Position numbers and translations under genes: made by a program. A DNA stretch of 64,000 nt from Burkholderiaceae bacterium (GTDB taxonomy: Bacteria > Pseudomonadota > Gammaproteobacteria > Burkholderiales > Burkholderiaceae_C). Below the pieces are notes generated by a model. It was not told where the DNA came from, did not search any database, and worked only from the letters and a program-made list of their open reading frames with translations. Of the stretch, positions 50,278 through 59,517 are shown piece after piece (the first letter of the stretch is position 1; every line of letters starts with the position of its first letter). The stretch spans positions 180,521 to 244,520 of the forward strand of contig JADMJJ010000036.1 of the NCBI GenBank assembly GCA_018780645.1. Direction: 5' to 3'.

Positions 50278-50634
50278 GTGCGCGTCGCCGACGTCCGGCC
50301 TGAATTCAGTCCCCTGCAGCAATACCGGCAGACCGTACAACAGCGCTTCGCCCAGGGCAGCGCGCCTCCGGTGCAACTCGACACCACCGCCCTGGCCGGC
50401 TCGCCGATACGCGAGCGCAACGCCGCCGCCGCTCAGGACTTGCTGAATGGCGTCAGGCCGGCCGGCGCGTCGGCCGCTTCGGTCAAGCAGATGCTGACGC
50501 CCACGTACTCGCGCGCCCAGATTCCGATCGTCGATGAGCCCGGCCTGCGTATCCGCGTCGAGCTGGGTCCGATGATGTGGAACCAGGTCAGCCGGGGCGA
50601 CAGCCTGGGGCACTTCGTCGATACCTTTGCCTGA
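50278..50634 (+). CDS. Hypothetical protein, 118 aa
   Basis: Starts at GTG 50278 with AAGGA 8 nt upstream. There is no signal peptide and no recognised domain. The C-terminal half (QIPIVDEPGLRIRVELGPMM) looks beta-rich; the N-terminal half is polar and glutamine-rich. It ends exactly where the convergent GHL10 gene ends (50634/50635), with no gap. Function unknown. Confidence 0.55.
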   Translation: MRVADVRPEFSPLQQYRQTVQQRFAQGSAPPVQLDTTALAGSPIRERNAAAAQDLLNGVRPAGASAASVKQMLTPTYSRAQIPIVDEPGLRIRVELGPMMWNQVSRGDSLGHFVDTFA

Positions 50635-52161
50635 TCAAGGCAGCAGCGTGTAGCCGACCCGCTGCCCCTCCTTGCCGATCCGGTCCACCGCCGACACGAC
50701 GATGGCATCGAGCCCCACCGCTGGCAGCAGCCCATTCCCTTGAGCGATGGTCATGAATCGCCATTGGCCGCGCTGGCGCAGCCAGAGCGCATGGCTTTGT
50801 GTAGCCGTGCCCGACACCGCGATGTGCCACTGTCCACCGGGCGCCGAGGTCAGTGTCAGCGCCGGAGCCGCTGGCGCTGCTGCACCCAGCCACGGCGTCG
50901 CCGGCACCAGCGCCGGCTCGGCATAGGGTCCGGCCTTCAGCGCATCGGCCATGCCCCTGCGGTTCTGGCTCAGCGCCACCATGCTGAAATGGGCGTGGCC
51001 GGTGCCGGGCCGCTGCTCGCGCACCAGGGCGATCTGGTTCATCACCTCATCGGGCTGCCAGCTGTCCGGCTTGTCATTGATGCGGCTGGTGAACAGGCCC
51101 GGCCAGACATGCCGGCCCTTGGGGTTCAGGCCGTGCCAGGCCTCCAGCAGCGGCCCGAAGGCTTGGGGCCTCTGCGCGATCGGCCAGTAGAGTTGGGGCA
51201 CCAGATAGTCCAGCCAGCCCTCGGCCAGCCAGCGCTCCACATCGGCGTAGAGCTTGTGGTATTGGCTGAAGCCGCTGATGCCCGGCGGGCGAAGATCGGG
51301 CCTCGGCAGGCCGAAGGGGCTGATGCCGAAGCGCACCCAGGGCTTGGTCTGGCGGATGCCGCGGTACAGCCGTTCGATCAGGTCATCGACATTCCTGCGC
51401 CGCCAGTCGGCGCGGGTGAGCATGCCTCCGCCGTCCAGATAGCGCTGCCAGGAGGGTTGGTCGGGGAAGTCGATCTCCGCCTTGTCGGGGCTGGAATCGT
51501 TGATCGGGTAGGGATAGAAGTAGTCGTCGATGTGGATGCCGTCCACGTCGTAGCGCTGCAGCACGTCCATGAACACGGCCAGCGTGTGGGCTGCGGCGCC
51601 GGGCTCGCCGGGGTCTATCCAGAGCTGGTCGCCGTAGCGCTTGACCCAGTCCGGCTGCGTCTGGCTCAGGTGCTTGCCGGCCAGCGCCGAGGTGGCGCTG
51701 CTCTGCCGCGCACGGAAGGGGTTGAACCAGGCGTGGAGTTCGATGCCGCGCCGGTGCGCCTGCGTTACCCACAGCGCCAGCGGATCGTAGCCGGGCGACA
51801 GCCCCTGCGTGCCGGTCAGATACTCGCTCCAGGGTTCCAGCGCGGACTCGTACAGTGCGTCGGCGCTGGTGCGTATCTGCAGGATGATGGCGTTGAGCCT
51901 CAGCGCGGCCGCCTGGTCCAGCAGGGCAAGCACTTCGGCCTGCTGCTCCGCGGCACTCAGGCCCTTGCGGCTGGGCCAGTCGATATTGGCCACCGTGGCC
52001 ACCCAGGCGGCGCGGAACTCGCGCGGCGCGGGCGGGGGCAGGTTGGCCAGCTCGGGCGCTGCCACCCAGCGCGAGCCGGCAAGACCCGGCCCCGTGGCGC
52101 AGGCAACGAGGCCGGCCGATGCTGCGCCGGCCAGCAGCGCACGACGTGACATGGCGCTCAT
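50635..52161 (-). CDS. GHL10 glycosyl hydrolase-like lipoprotein (YngK/DUF187 family)
   Basis: A 508-residue exported protein with an RR-containing, lipobox-like signal (SRRALLAGAASAGLVAC). The GHL10 TIM-barrel core is visible: FRAAWVATVANIDWPSRKG, LNAIILQIRTSADALYES, WFNPFRARQS, YDVDGIHIDDYFYPYP, RFGISPFGLPRPD and DYLVPQLYWPI. A C-terminal beta-sandwich (about 415-505) follows. It probably cleaves a wall-derived or exopolymer glycan (inference). Its ATG 52161 overlaps the AmpG stop by 4 bp, tying it to MurNAc recycling. Confidence 0.85.
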   Translation of the reverse strand: MSAMSRRALLAGAASAGLVACATGPGLAGSRWVAAPELANLPPPAPREFRAAWVATVANIDWPSRKGLSAAEQQAEVLALLDQAAALRLNAIILQIRTSADALYESALEPWSEYLTGTQGLSPGYDPLALWVTQAHRRGIELHAWFNPFRARQSSATSALAGKHLSQTQPDWVKRYGDQLWIDPGEPGAAAHTLAVFMDVLQRYDVDGIHIDDYFYPYPINDSSPDKAEIDFPDQPSWQRYLDGGGMLTRADWRRRNVDDLIERLYRGIRQTKPWVRFGISPFGLPRPDLRPPGISGFSQYHKLYADVERWLAEGWLDYLVPQLYWPIAQRPQAFGPLLEAWHGLNPKGRHVWPGLFTSRINDKPDSWQPDEVMNQIALVREQRPGTGHAHFSMVALSQNRRGMADALKAGPYAEPALVPATPWLGAAAPAAPALTLTSAPGGQWHIAVSGTATQSHALWLRQRGQWRFMTIAQGNGLLPAVGLDAIVVSAVDRIGKEGQRVGYTLLP

Positions 52162-53432
52162 TCGGGCACCTTCTTGCCGAAGCCTTCGGGTATGCGTATC
52201 AGCGCCGCCATCGCGAACGAGGGCAGGGTGGCGATCAGCACCCAGACGAAGAAGGCCAGATAGCCCAGCTGCTGCTGCAGCCAGCCGCTCCACATGCCGG
52301 GCAGCATCATCCCGAGCGCCATGAAGCCGGTGCAGATCGCGTAATGCGCCGTCTTGTGGGTGCCATCGGCGACCAGAATCATGTACATCAGATAGGCGGT
52401 GAAGCCCAGGCCGTAGCCGAACTGCTCGACGGCCAGCGCCAGGCTGATCAGGGCCAGGCTGGTCGGGTGGGTGGCGGCCAGCAGCACGAACACCGCATTG
52501 GGCACATGCATGACCCCTATCAGCGGCCACAGCGCGCGTTTCAGGCCCACGCGCGAGATCACCCAGCCGCCCAGCAGGCCGCCCAGGGTCAGGGCGGTCA
52601 GGCCCACTGTGCCATAGGCAATGCCCACCTCGGCGGTGGACAGGCCCAGGCCGCCCCGCTCGACCGGGTCGAGCAGAAAGGGCGTGGCCAGTTTCAGCAG
52701 CTGCGCCTCGGGGAAACGGTAGAGCAGCAGAAAGCCCAAGACCACCACGATGCCCGGCTTGCGGAAGAAGGCCGCAAAGACCCGGAAGAACTCCCGCACC
52801 AGGCCGCGCGCCTCGCCCGCGCCCAGGCCGCGCCTGTCGGCCGCCGGCCGGGGCAGCAGGAAGTGGTGGTAAAGGGCCATCAGCGCGAACATACCGGCCA
52901 GTACCCAGAACACGATGCTCCAGGCCAGCTGCATATTGCCGGTGCGCTCTTGCAGCATGCCGGCCAGATAGACCAGGCCGCCCTGGCCGCCGATATTGGC
53001 CAGCCGGTAGAAGGTCGAGCGCACGCCGACGAAGGCCGCCTGGCTGTGCTGAGGCAGGGCCAGCATGTAGAAGCCGTCGGCGGCGATGTCGTGCGAGGCC
53101 GAGGCAAAGGCCATCAACCAGAACACCGCCAGGCTCATCTGGAAATAGGCCGGGCCGGGAATCGTCAACGCCACACAGGCCAGCGAGGCGCCGACAGCGA
53201 ACTGCAGCGCCACGATCCAGGCCCGCTTGGTGCCGAACAGCTCGATCAGCGGCGACCACAGCGGCTTGATCACCCAGGGCAGATAGAGCCAGCTGGTGTA
53301 TAGCGCGATGTCGGTGTTGGATACGCCGAGGTTCTTGTACAGGATCACCGACAGGGTCATCACCACCACATACGGAATGCCCTGGCCGAAGTACAGCGTC
53401 GGAATCCAGCGCCAGGGATTGGGGGTGTTCAT
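52158..53432 (-). CDS. ampG: AmpG-like muropeptide permease (MFS)
   Basis: A 424-residue major-facilitator protein with about 12 to 14 hydrophobic segments. The AmpG/MFS_1-like start WRWIPTLYFGQGIPYVVVMT and KPLWSPLIELFGTKRAWIV match the family, as does the mid-loop DPVERGGLGLSTAEVGIAYG. It imports GlcNAc-anhydroMurNAc (peptides) into the cytoplasm. It is 35 bp after murQ and overlaps the GHL10 gene, giving a murQ-ampG-GHL10 operon. Confidence 0.85.
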   Translation of the reverse strand: MNTPNPWRWIPTLYFGQGIPYVVVMTLSVILYKNLGVSNTDIALYTSWLYLPWVIKPLWSPLIELFGTKRAWIVALQFAVGASLACVALTIPGPAYFQMSLAVFWLMAFASASHDIAADGFYMLALPQHSQAAFVGVRSTFYRLANIGGQGGLVYLAGMLQERTGNMQLAWSIVFWVLAGMFALMALYHHFLLPRPAADRRGLGAGEARGLVREFFRVFAAFFRKPGIVVVLGFLLLYRFPEAQLLKLATPFLLDPVERGGLGLSTAEVGIAYGTVGLTALTLGGLLGGWVISRVGLKRALWPLIGVMHVPNAVFVLLAATHPTSLALISLALAVEQFGYGLGFTAYLMYMILVADGTHKTAHYAICTGFMALGMMLPGMWSGWLQQQLGYLAFFVWVLIATLPSFAMAALIRIPEGFGKKVPE

Positions 53433-53467
53433 GTACGGTGGCGGTCGGGCAAGGGCCGGGGCTTGCC

Positions 53468-54364
53468 TCAGAGGGGTTGGTCTCCCGATGTTAGCGCCTG
53501 CCTTACGTTGCCCGAGACGGCGTCCAGCCGCTCGCGGGCGGTGTCCACGTCGATGCCCAGCCGGATCGCCACGATGGCCACCTTGACGTGGAAGTCGCAG
53601 CCCTGCAGCGTTGCCATCGCGACGGCCTCATCGCACCCGGCGGCGCGCATCGTCAGCGCCACGGCGCGCTGCAGCAGCTTGGCGTTGCTGGCCTTCAGGT
53701 CCACCATCAGATTGCCGTAGACCTTGTTCAGCCTGACCATGAGCGCGCTGGAGAAGGTGTTCAGCGCGATCTTCTGCGCCGTGCCGGCCTTCAGCCGCGT
53801 GCTGCCCGAGATGACTTCGCTGCCGGTGTCCAGGGTGATGCCGATATGGGCCTGCCGGGCCACCGGAGCGCCGGTGTTGTTGGCAAAGCCCAGGGTCAGT
53901 GCGCCGGCCCCGCGCGCCGCCTGCAGCGCGCCCAGCACATAGGGGGTGGCGCCCGAGGCGGCGAGCAGCAGCACCACGTCCCGCGGGCCGACCTTGACGG
54001 CCTGCAGGTCGCGCCCGCCCTGCGCGGCGTCGTCCTCGGCGCCCTCGACGGCGACGAACATCGCGCCCGCACCGCCGGCAATCAGGCCCACGGCGCGCTC
54101 ATGGGGCCAGGAGAAGGTCGGGTAGAGCTCCACGCTGTCCAGCACGCCCAGGCGCCCGGAGGTGCCGGCACCGGCATAGATCAGCCGCCCGCCGTCCAGC
54201 ATGCGCGGCAGTGCCGCCTCGACCGCCCGGGCCAGATCGGCTGCGGCGGCGCGCACGGCGTTCACCGCCTCGAACTGGTCGTCCACCAGGGCGCTGACCA
54301 GGTCGGCCACCGGATAGAGGTCCAGGTCCGCATGTTGGCTGCTGGGAGTCTCGGTCTTGAGCAT
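53468..54364 (-). CDS. murQ: N-acetylmuramic acid 6-phosphate etherase
   Basis: A 298-residue SIS-fold enzyme of normal MurQ length. Visible blocks: [87 protein letters not shown] and [20 protein letters not shown]. It converts MurNAc-6-P to GlcNAc-6-P and D-lactate in the cytoplasm. ATG 54364 is used; the open frame runs upstream without a better start. No anmK or murR is in the window. Confidence 0.95.
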   Translation of the reverse strand: MLKTETPSSQHADLDLYPVADLVSALVDDQFEAVNAVRAAAADLARAVEAALPRMLDGGRLIYAGAGTSGRLGVLDSVELYPTFSWPHERAVGLIAGGAGAMFVAVEGAEDDAAQGGRDLQAVKVGPRDVVLLLAASGATPYVLGALQAARGAGALTLGFANNTGAPVARQAHIGITLDTGSEVISGSTRLKAGTAQKIALNTFSSALMVRLNKVYGNLMVDLKASNAKLLQRAVALTMRAAGCDEAVAMATLQGCDFHVKVAIVAIRLGIDVDTARERLDAVSGNVRQALTSGDQPL

Positions 54365-54524
54365 GGAATCCTTGGCTGGCTGGCGGGCGCCCGGAGCGGT
54401 ATGGGGCCAGAATGCCTGCACTCTAGGGCCAGGCGTCCGGTCTTGCCAATGAATGCCGGGCTTGGGTCCATAACTCCAGGTGATCCACCGGGCTGTTGTA
54501 AGGAATGTCACTTCCGGCGCGACT

Positions 54525-54551
54525 GGCATCCAGCACACCATCCGGCACGTA
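54525..54551 (+). promoter_or_regulatory. ECF-type promoter signature upstream of bufB
   Basis: GGCATCC (54525-54531), 16-nt spacer beginning with A, CGTA (54548-54551). The ATG is only 9 nt past CGTA, so a transcript starting at the usual distance would be leaderless or nearly so. The elements and spacing are the same as at 19243-19269 and 62678-62705. Confidence 0.6.
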
Positions 54552-54559
54552 CCTGCACC

Positions 54560-55384
54560 ATGAGCAATTCGATCAGCGGCTTCGGCCTGGGCCTGCGCAC
54601 CGAGCACTACGCCGACTTTGTGGCCGGGCCGCAGCCGGTGGACTGGCTGGAAATCATCTCCGAGAACTATCTGGTGCCCGGCGGCAAGCCCTTGCACTTC
54701 CTCGATCGCATCCGCGCCAACTACCCGATGGTCATGCACGGCGTTTCGCTGTCGATCGGCAGCAGCGACGCGCTGGACATGGGCTATCTGCGCCAGCTCA
54801 AAGGCCTGATCGCCCGCGTGCAGCCGGCCTGGGTTTCCGACCACCTCTGCTGGACCGGCGTCGATCACCACAATCTGCATGATCTGCTGCCCATGCCCTA
54901 CACCGAGGCCGCGCTGCGCCATCTGGTCGACCGGGTGCAGCGTGTGCAGGACTTTCTGGGCCGGCGCCTGGTGCTCGAAAACGTCTCCAGCTATGTGACA
55001 TTTGCCGCGGACGAGATGAGCGAATGGCAGTTCATTGCCGAGCTGCTGCGGCGTGCCGACTGCCAGCTGCTGCTGGACGTCAACAATGTGTACGTCAGCA
55101 GCGTCAACCATTGCTTCGACGCCCAAGCCTACATCGCCGCCCTCCCGCCCGAGCGGGTGGTGCAGATCCACCTGGCCGGCCATGAGGACCATGGCGAGTA
55201 CCTGATCGACACCCACGACCACCCGGTGTGCGAGGCGGTCTGGCGGCTTTACGACTACACGGTGGCGCGGATGGGCCTGAAGCCGACCATGATCGAGCGC
55301 GATGACCATATCCCGCCTCTGCCCGAGCTTTTGGCGGAGCTGGCCGAGGCACGGCGCCGGCAAGAACTGGCGGTGCCGGCATGA
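54560..55384 (+). CDS. bufB: BufB/MbnB-type multinuclear iron oxygenase (DUF692)
   Basis: A 274-residue TIM-barrel enzyme with the DUF692 landmarks: [71 protein letters not shown] and [10 protein letters not shown] with HDHP. His, Asp and Glu residues in these blocks bind the iron cluster that turns Cys in bufferin or methanobactin precursors into oxazolone/thiooxazole rings. Its stop overlaps the BufC gene start by 4 bp. No precursor is next to it; the candidate is at 19401-19661. Confidence 0.9.
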   Translation: MSNSISGFGLGLRTEHYADFVAGPQPVDWLEIISENYLVPGGKPLHFLDRIRANYPMVMHGVSLSIGSSDALDMGYLRQLKGLIARVQPAWVSDHLCWTGVDHHNLHDLLPMPYTEAALRHLVDRVQRVQDFLGRRLVLENVSSYVTFAADEMSEWQFIAELLRRADCQLLLDVNNVYVSSVNHCFDAQAYIAALPPERVVQIHLAGHEDHGEYLIDTHDHPVCEAVWRLYDYTVARMGLKPTMIERDDHIPPLPELLAELAEARRRQELAVPA

Positions 55385-56157
55385 ATCCGCACCTGCTTCA
55401 ACAGCAGCAGGCCTTGAGCCTTTGGGTGCGCGAGCCAGGCACGGCAGCGCCGGCCCTGCTCAAACCCCAGGGCCGGCCCGAGATCTATCAGAACGCCTAC
55501 CGGGCCCGGCTGATTGCCGCGCTGGGCGACAACTACACGGTGCTGCAGCGGGCCATGGGCGATGAGGGCTTCGAGGCCCTGGCCCTGGCCTATATCGCCG
55601 CCCAGCCATCGAGGCAGGCCTCGATACGCTGGTTCGGCGATGGCCTGGCCGGTTTCATGGCCGAGCACGAAGACCTGGTGCCGCATCCGGCCCTGGTGGA
55701 CTTCGCCCGCATGGACTGGGCCCTGCGCGGCGCCTTCGACGCGGCCGACGCTGAGGTCCTTGGCCTGCAGGATCTGAGCCGGTTGGCCCCGGACGAATGG
55801 CCGACGCTGCGCTTCAAGCTGCATCCCAGCGTGCAGCGCATCGCCCTGGCCTGGGCAATCGCACCGGCCTGGCATGTGTTGCGCGACTTCGACCCTGAGG
55901 CCGGTGAAGACGCGCCCGAGATGCCCGAGCCCGAAACCTTGGTCCACACGATGCTGGTCTGGCGCCAGGGCCTGGAGACGCGTTGGCGCTCGCTCGACCC
56001 GATCGAGGCCGAGCAGCTGCAGGCGCTGGCCGAGGGGCAGGACTTCGCCGCATTGGGTGCGAGCCTGGCCGAACAGCTGGGTGATGAGGGGCGCGCCGCT
56101 CAGGCGGTGGCCACCCTGCTCGCTCAGTGGATGGGGGATGGGCTGTTGCGTCACTGA
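55381..56157 (+). CDS. bufC: BufC-type partner protein (DUF2063)
   Basis: A 258-residue protein whose N-terminal DUF2063 domain is visible ([20 protein letters not shown], then [20 protein letters not shown] and [15 protein letters not shown]). The partner protein presents the precursor peptide to the DUF692 oxygenase. Overlap of ATG with the bufB stop (ATGA) shows coupling. No DoxX-like bufD follows; the next gene is a diguanylate cyclase 65 bp on. Confidence 0.88.
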   Translation: MNPHLLQQQQALSLWVREPGTAAPALLKPQGRPEIYQNAYRARLIAALGDNYTVLQRAMGDEGFEALALAYIAAQPSRQASIRWFGDGLAGFMAEHEDLVPHPALVDFARMDWALRGAFDAADAEVLGLQDLSRLAPDEWPTLRFKLHPSVQRIALAWAIAPAWHVLRDFDPEAGEDAPEMPEPETLVHTMLVWRQGLETRWRSLDPIEAEQLQALAEGQDFAALGASLAEQLGDEGRAAQAVATLLAQWMGDGLLRH

Positions 56158-56222
56158 CTCAGGCTACGATAGTGCGCCGCCCAGGGACTCCTGGCCCCAA
56201 GAATCCGCCGATTTCGAGCCCT

Positions 56223-57164
56223 ATGCCGTCAATCCTGCCGACGGATCAGATGCACGCCGTGCTGAGCGCGATGCCTGATCTGGTTTTCATCCTGACCCGC
56301 TCCGGGCGCTACAGCGCCGTGTATGGTGGCACCGATGTTCGCTACTACCATGATGGCAGTTCGCTGGTCGGCACGCGCATCGGCGATATGGTGGTGGCCG
56401 AGAAGGCGCAGTGGTTTCTGGCTCAGATCGAAACCACCTTGCAGCAGAGGAATCTGCAGATCGTCGAGTACAGCCTGGCGGGCAGCGACGTCAAGGGGCT
56501 GACGACCGAGGGGCCCAGTCAGCCGATCTGGTTCGAGGGGCGGGTCCAGGCGCTGCCCTTCGAGGTCGACGGCGAAGACGCGGTTTTGTGGGTGTCCAGC
56601 AATATCACCGCACGCAAGGAGCTCGAAGACAAGTTGCGCCTGCTCAGCGAGACGGATCCCCTTACCGGGCTTTACAACCGCCGCAAGCTGATGGCGACAC
56701 TGGAGGCGCAATTCCAGATCTGCGCCCGCTATGCCACGCCCACGGCCGTGCTGATCTTCGACATCGACCACTTCAAGCGTATCAATGACGAACACGGGCA
56801 CCAGGCCGGCGACAGTGTCCTTACGGCCGTCGCCAATGTCTGCCGCGCCGAGTTGCGCGTGACCGATATCGCCGCTCGTCTGGGTGGGGATGAGTTCGTG
56901 ATACTGATGCCGGAGACGACGCAGGCCAAGGCGGCGCCGTTCGCCGAGCGGCTCAGGCTGATGATCACCGAGCTGCTGAAGGTGCTGACCCGCGGCCTGG
57001 AAGCGGGCACCGTCAGCGCGGGGCTCAGCGAACTGCTGGCCAGCGACGTCGGCATCGATGACGTGATGGCCCGCGCCGACCGGGCGCTTTACCAGGCCAA
57101 GCGCAGCGGCCGCAACCGCATTGTTCTGCACGACGCCGCCTTGCCGAGCCCGCCGCCTGACTGA
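56223..57164 (+). CDS. PAS-like sensor diguanylate cyclase (GGDEF), cytosolic
   Basis: A 313-residue protein: PAS-like sensor (about 10-130; MPDLVFILTRSGRYSAVYGG, VLWVSSNITARKELE) and GGDEF (about 140-310) with catalytic GGDEF (221-225) and I-site RVTD (212-215). IFDIDHFKRINDEHGHQAGD is the substrate/metal block. No membrane segment. The start at ATG 56223 is chosen since the upstream open frame overlaps the bufC end. It is the third I-site-bearing GGDEF protein in the window. Confidence 0.92.
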   Translation: MPSILPTDQMHAVLSAMPDLVFILTRSGRYSAVYGGTDVRYYHDGSSLVGTRIGDMVVAEKAQWFLAQIETTLQQRNLQIVEYSLAGSDVKGLTTEGPSQPIWFEGRVQALPFEVDGEDAVLWVSSNITARKELEDKLRLLSETDPLTGLYNRRKLMATLEAQFQICARYATPTAVLIFDIDHFKRINDEHGHQAGDSVLTAVANVCRAELRVTDIAARLGGDEFVILMPETTQAKAAPFAERLRLMITELLKVLTRGLEAGTVSAGLSELLASDVGIDDVMARADRALYQAKRSGRNRIVLHDAALPSPPPD

Positions 57165-57236
57165 TCAGCGCGGGCCTGGTGGTTGACGGCCTGGCGATGC
57201 TATCGTCGATTCAACGCTGCCACGGAGGCCCGCACC

Positions 57237-58325
57237 ATGCCCAACACCCGCACCGCAAATGCCGTACGCCTGGAGTTCTCGTCCAGCGCGCTGGTTCACA
57301 CCAATCTGTCCGGCGCGGCCGTGACGGGGGATTGGCTTTGGGTGGCGGGCGACGAGGCCTGCGGTGTGGATCGCTTGCGGCGGCTCGACCCGGTGGGGGG
57401 CGAGGCCCTGCGCTTCGGCGAGGCCCGCGACTTCCCGCTGGCCGAGTTGCTCGACCTCCCCGGTGAACCCGATGAGGAGGCCGATCTGGAGGGCATGGCC
57501 GTGGTTGACGGCTGGCTCTGGGTGGTCGGCTCGCATGGACTGAAGCGCAAGAACGCCAAGCCGGGCCGCGACCACGCCGAGAACGCCAAGCGGCTGGCGA
57601 AGGTCACGCTCGACGGCAACCGGCGCCTGCTGGCCCGCCTGCCCATAGCGCCCGGTGCCGATGGTGCGCCCTGCCTGGTGCGCGAGGCCGGCGATGGCCG
57701 TCGCGCACTGCGGCTGAAGGGCGACGCCGAGGCCAACCAGCTGACCCGCTTGCTGGCCGACGATCCGCATTTCGGGCCCTTCATGGCGATACCGGGCAAG
57801 GACAACGGCTTCGACATCGAGGGCCTGGCGGTGAACGGGAATCGCCTGCTGGTCGGGCTGCGCGGCCCGGTGCTGCGCGGCTGGTCGGCCCTGCTGGAAC
57901 TGTCGGTCGAAGCCCACGGCGACTCGCTGCGCATGGTGCCGCTGGACGAGCGCGGCACGCTGCTGCGCAAGCACTTCCTGCCGCTCGACGGCCTGGGCAT
58001 CCGGGACCTGCACTTCTGCGGCGACGACCTCTATCTGCTTGCCGGTCCGACGATGGTGCTCGATGGCGAGATCCGCGTCTACAAGTGGACCGACGCCAGG
58101 TCGGTGTTTGCCGCCAACCACGAGCCGGTTCGATTCGAGGCGGCCCTGACCGAGTCGGTGGCGCTGCCCAGCGGCCGCGGCAGCGATCGTGCCGAGGCCC
58201 TGTGTGATCTGCCCCTCGAACTCACGCGCGGCAGGCCAACCTGGCTGGTGCTGTACGACGCCCCGGGCGCCGATCGCAGGCAGGGCGAATTCACCGTCTT
58301 TGGCGACCTGCTGCGCCACGAGTGA
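57237..58325 (+). CDS. DUF3616 family protein
   Basis: A 362-residue protein with beta-propeller-like repeats: SGAAVTGDWLWVAGDE, DLEGMAVVDGWLWVVGSHG, FDIEGLAVNGNRLLVGLRGP and LHFCGDDLYLLAGPT, each an acidic or Gly turn followed by a W-x-V or L-x-V strand. This is the DUF3616 pattern; the family's function is unknown. There is no signal peptide. GGAGG lies 9 nt before ATG 57237. Convergent with the HupE-like gene, 10 bp apart. Confidence 0.85.
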   Translation: MPNTRTANAVRLEFSSSALVHTNLSGAAVTGDWLWVAGDEACGVDRLRRLDPVGGEALRFGEARDFPLAELLDLPGEPDEEADLEGMAVVDGWLWVVGSHGLKRKNAKPGRDHAENAKRLAKVTLDGNRRLLARLPIAPGADGAPCLVREAGDGRRALRLKGDAEANQLTRLLADDPHFGPFMAIPGKDNGFDIEGLAVNGNRLLVGLRGPVLRGWSALLELSVEAHGDSLRMVPLDERGTLLRKHFLPLDGLGIRDLHFCGDDLYLLAGPTMVLDGEIRVYKWTDARSVFAANHEPVRFEAALTESVALPSGRGSDRAEALCDLPLELTRGRPTWLVLYDAPGADRRQGEFTVFGDLLRHE

Positions 58326-58335
58326 TGGGGCTGTT

Positions 58336-59517
58336 TCAGAACCCCAACACCGACACATCGGCGGTGCGCTCGATGAACCAGAGACTGCCGACCATGATGG
58401 CCGCCATCGAGCCCCCACCAATCACCCAGCGCGGATAGGCGGCGCGTCGGCGCAGCAGGTAGAGCAGCGACACCACCGCCAGCACGATCACCAACTGGCC
58501 CAGCTCCAGGCCGAGGTTGAACTGCAGCAGCGCCCAGGCGAAGGTGGCGGCGGGCAGATCCAGCTCGGCCAGCACGCCGGCAAAGCCGAAGCCGTGGATC
58601 AGCCCGAACAAAAAGGTCACGGCCGCGCGGGGCAGGCGCGGGAACAGCGGGCGCAGATTGTCGATCGCGGCCAACACGATGGTGGCGGCGATCGCCGGTT
58701 CAATGAGGGACGAGGGCAGGGCCACCAGCTTCAGCGCCGCCAGGGTCAGCGTGATCGAATGGGCCAGCGTGAAGGCGGTGACGATGCCAACCACCGGCCA
58801 CACGGCCTGCCTCAGTTCATCGACCGGCCGCCAGCCTTGCGGCGTTCTGCGCATCACCGCCGGCAGCAGCAGGCACAGCAGGAAAAGCACATGGTCATAG
58901 CCGGTGATGATGTGGTGCACGCCCTCGCGCAGGAAGCTGGTGCCCAGGGTCTCAGCGGCAGGGGGGGCGGCCGATGCGCTTGCCGGCGCCTGGCTGACCT
59001 GGGCCGTTGTACTCGTCGGCGCTGTGGACGCCGGCCAGACGGCCGGGTGCAGGGGATCGAGCACCCGCAGCTCGGGGCGGCTGCCGCCCACCGTGATGCG
59101 CGCCAGGCCGCGATGGGTAGCATCCACCTCCTGCATCACCGTGTAGCGGATCATCGGCAACTCGCTCGGCTGGCAGGGCGATTGCAGGCTCAGGGCGGCA
59201 TAGACGCCATCGGCGCGCTTCTCCAGGGCGTGGCCGCCGGGCGCCAGCTCGCAGCCCTGCACCTGCAGGCGCGCGCCGACGTAGGCGTCTATGGCGGGCC
59301 AGGCGGCTCGCACCTCGCCCCAGGTCAGCCGGCCGTCGCCGTCGGCGTCCAGGTCCAGCGCGGCATCGAGATCGCGCAGCGCGATGTCGATACGCAGGTT
59401 CAGGCCCTGCTCGGTGACGGCCAGCTGCAGATAGGCGTCGCTGGCCTTGTGTGCCCAGGCACCTGCCGGCAGCAGCAGGGCACTGCACAGCAGCAGGCGC
59501 TCAACGAAGGAGTTCAT
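58336..59517 (-). CDS. HupE/UreJ-2-family membrane protein with an EF-hand loop
   Basis: A 393-residue protein: signal peptide (LLLCSALLLPAGAWA, then HKASDAYLQL), a periplasmic domain (about 24-190) and a membrane half of about six to seven helices (about 205-385). The HupE/UreJ metal motif EGVHHIITGYDHVLFLLCLL opens the membrane half; GLIHGFGFAGVL repeats the His theme. Within the soluble part residues 57-68 (DADGDGRLTWGE) form a canonical EF-hand calcium loop. HupE/UreJ relatives move nickel or cobalt; the substrate here is unknown. Its start overlaps the TPR gene's end by 17 bp. It is last in the DUF4331 operon. Confidence 0.85.
   Translation of the reverse strand: MNSFVERLLLCSALLLPAGAWAHKASDAYLQLAVTEQGLNLRIDIALRDLDAALDLDADGDGRLTWGEVRAAWPAIDAYVGARLQVQGCELAPGGHALEKRADGVYAALSLQSPCQPSELPMIRYTVMQEVDATHRGLARITVGGSRPELRVLDPLHPAVWPASTAPTSTTAQVSQAPASASAAPPAAETLGTSFLREGVHHIITGYDHVLFLLCLLLPAVMRRTPQGWRPVDELRQAVWPVVGIVTAFTLAHSITLTLAALKLVALPSSLIEPAIAATIVLAAIDNLRPLFPRLPRAAVTFLFGLIHGFGFAGVLAELDLPAATFAWALLQFNLGLELGQLVIVLAVVSLLYLLRRRAAYPRWVIGGGSMAAIMVGSLWFIERTADVSVLGF

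Noticed and set aside
59110-59140. A GCATCCA sequence with TGTA at near-matching spacing
   Set aside because: It lies inside the HupE-like gene, lacks CGTA and is not upstream of any gene.
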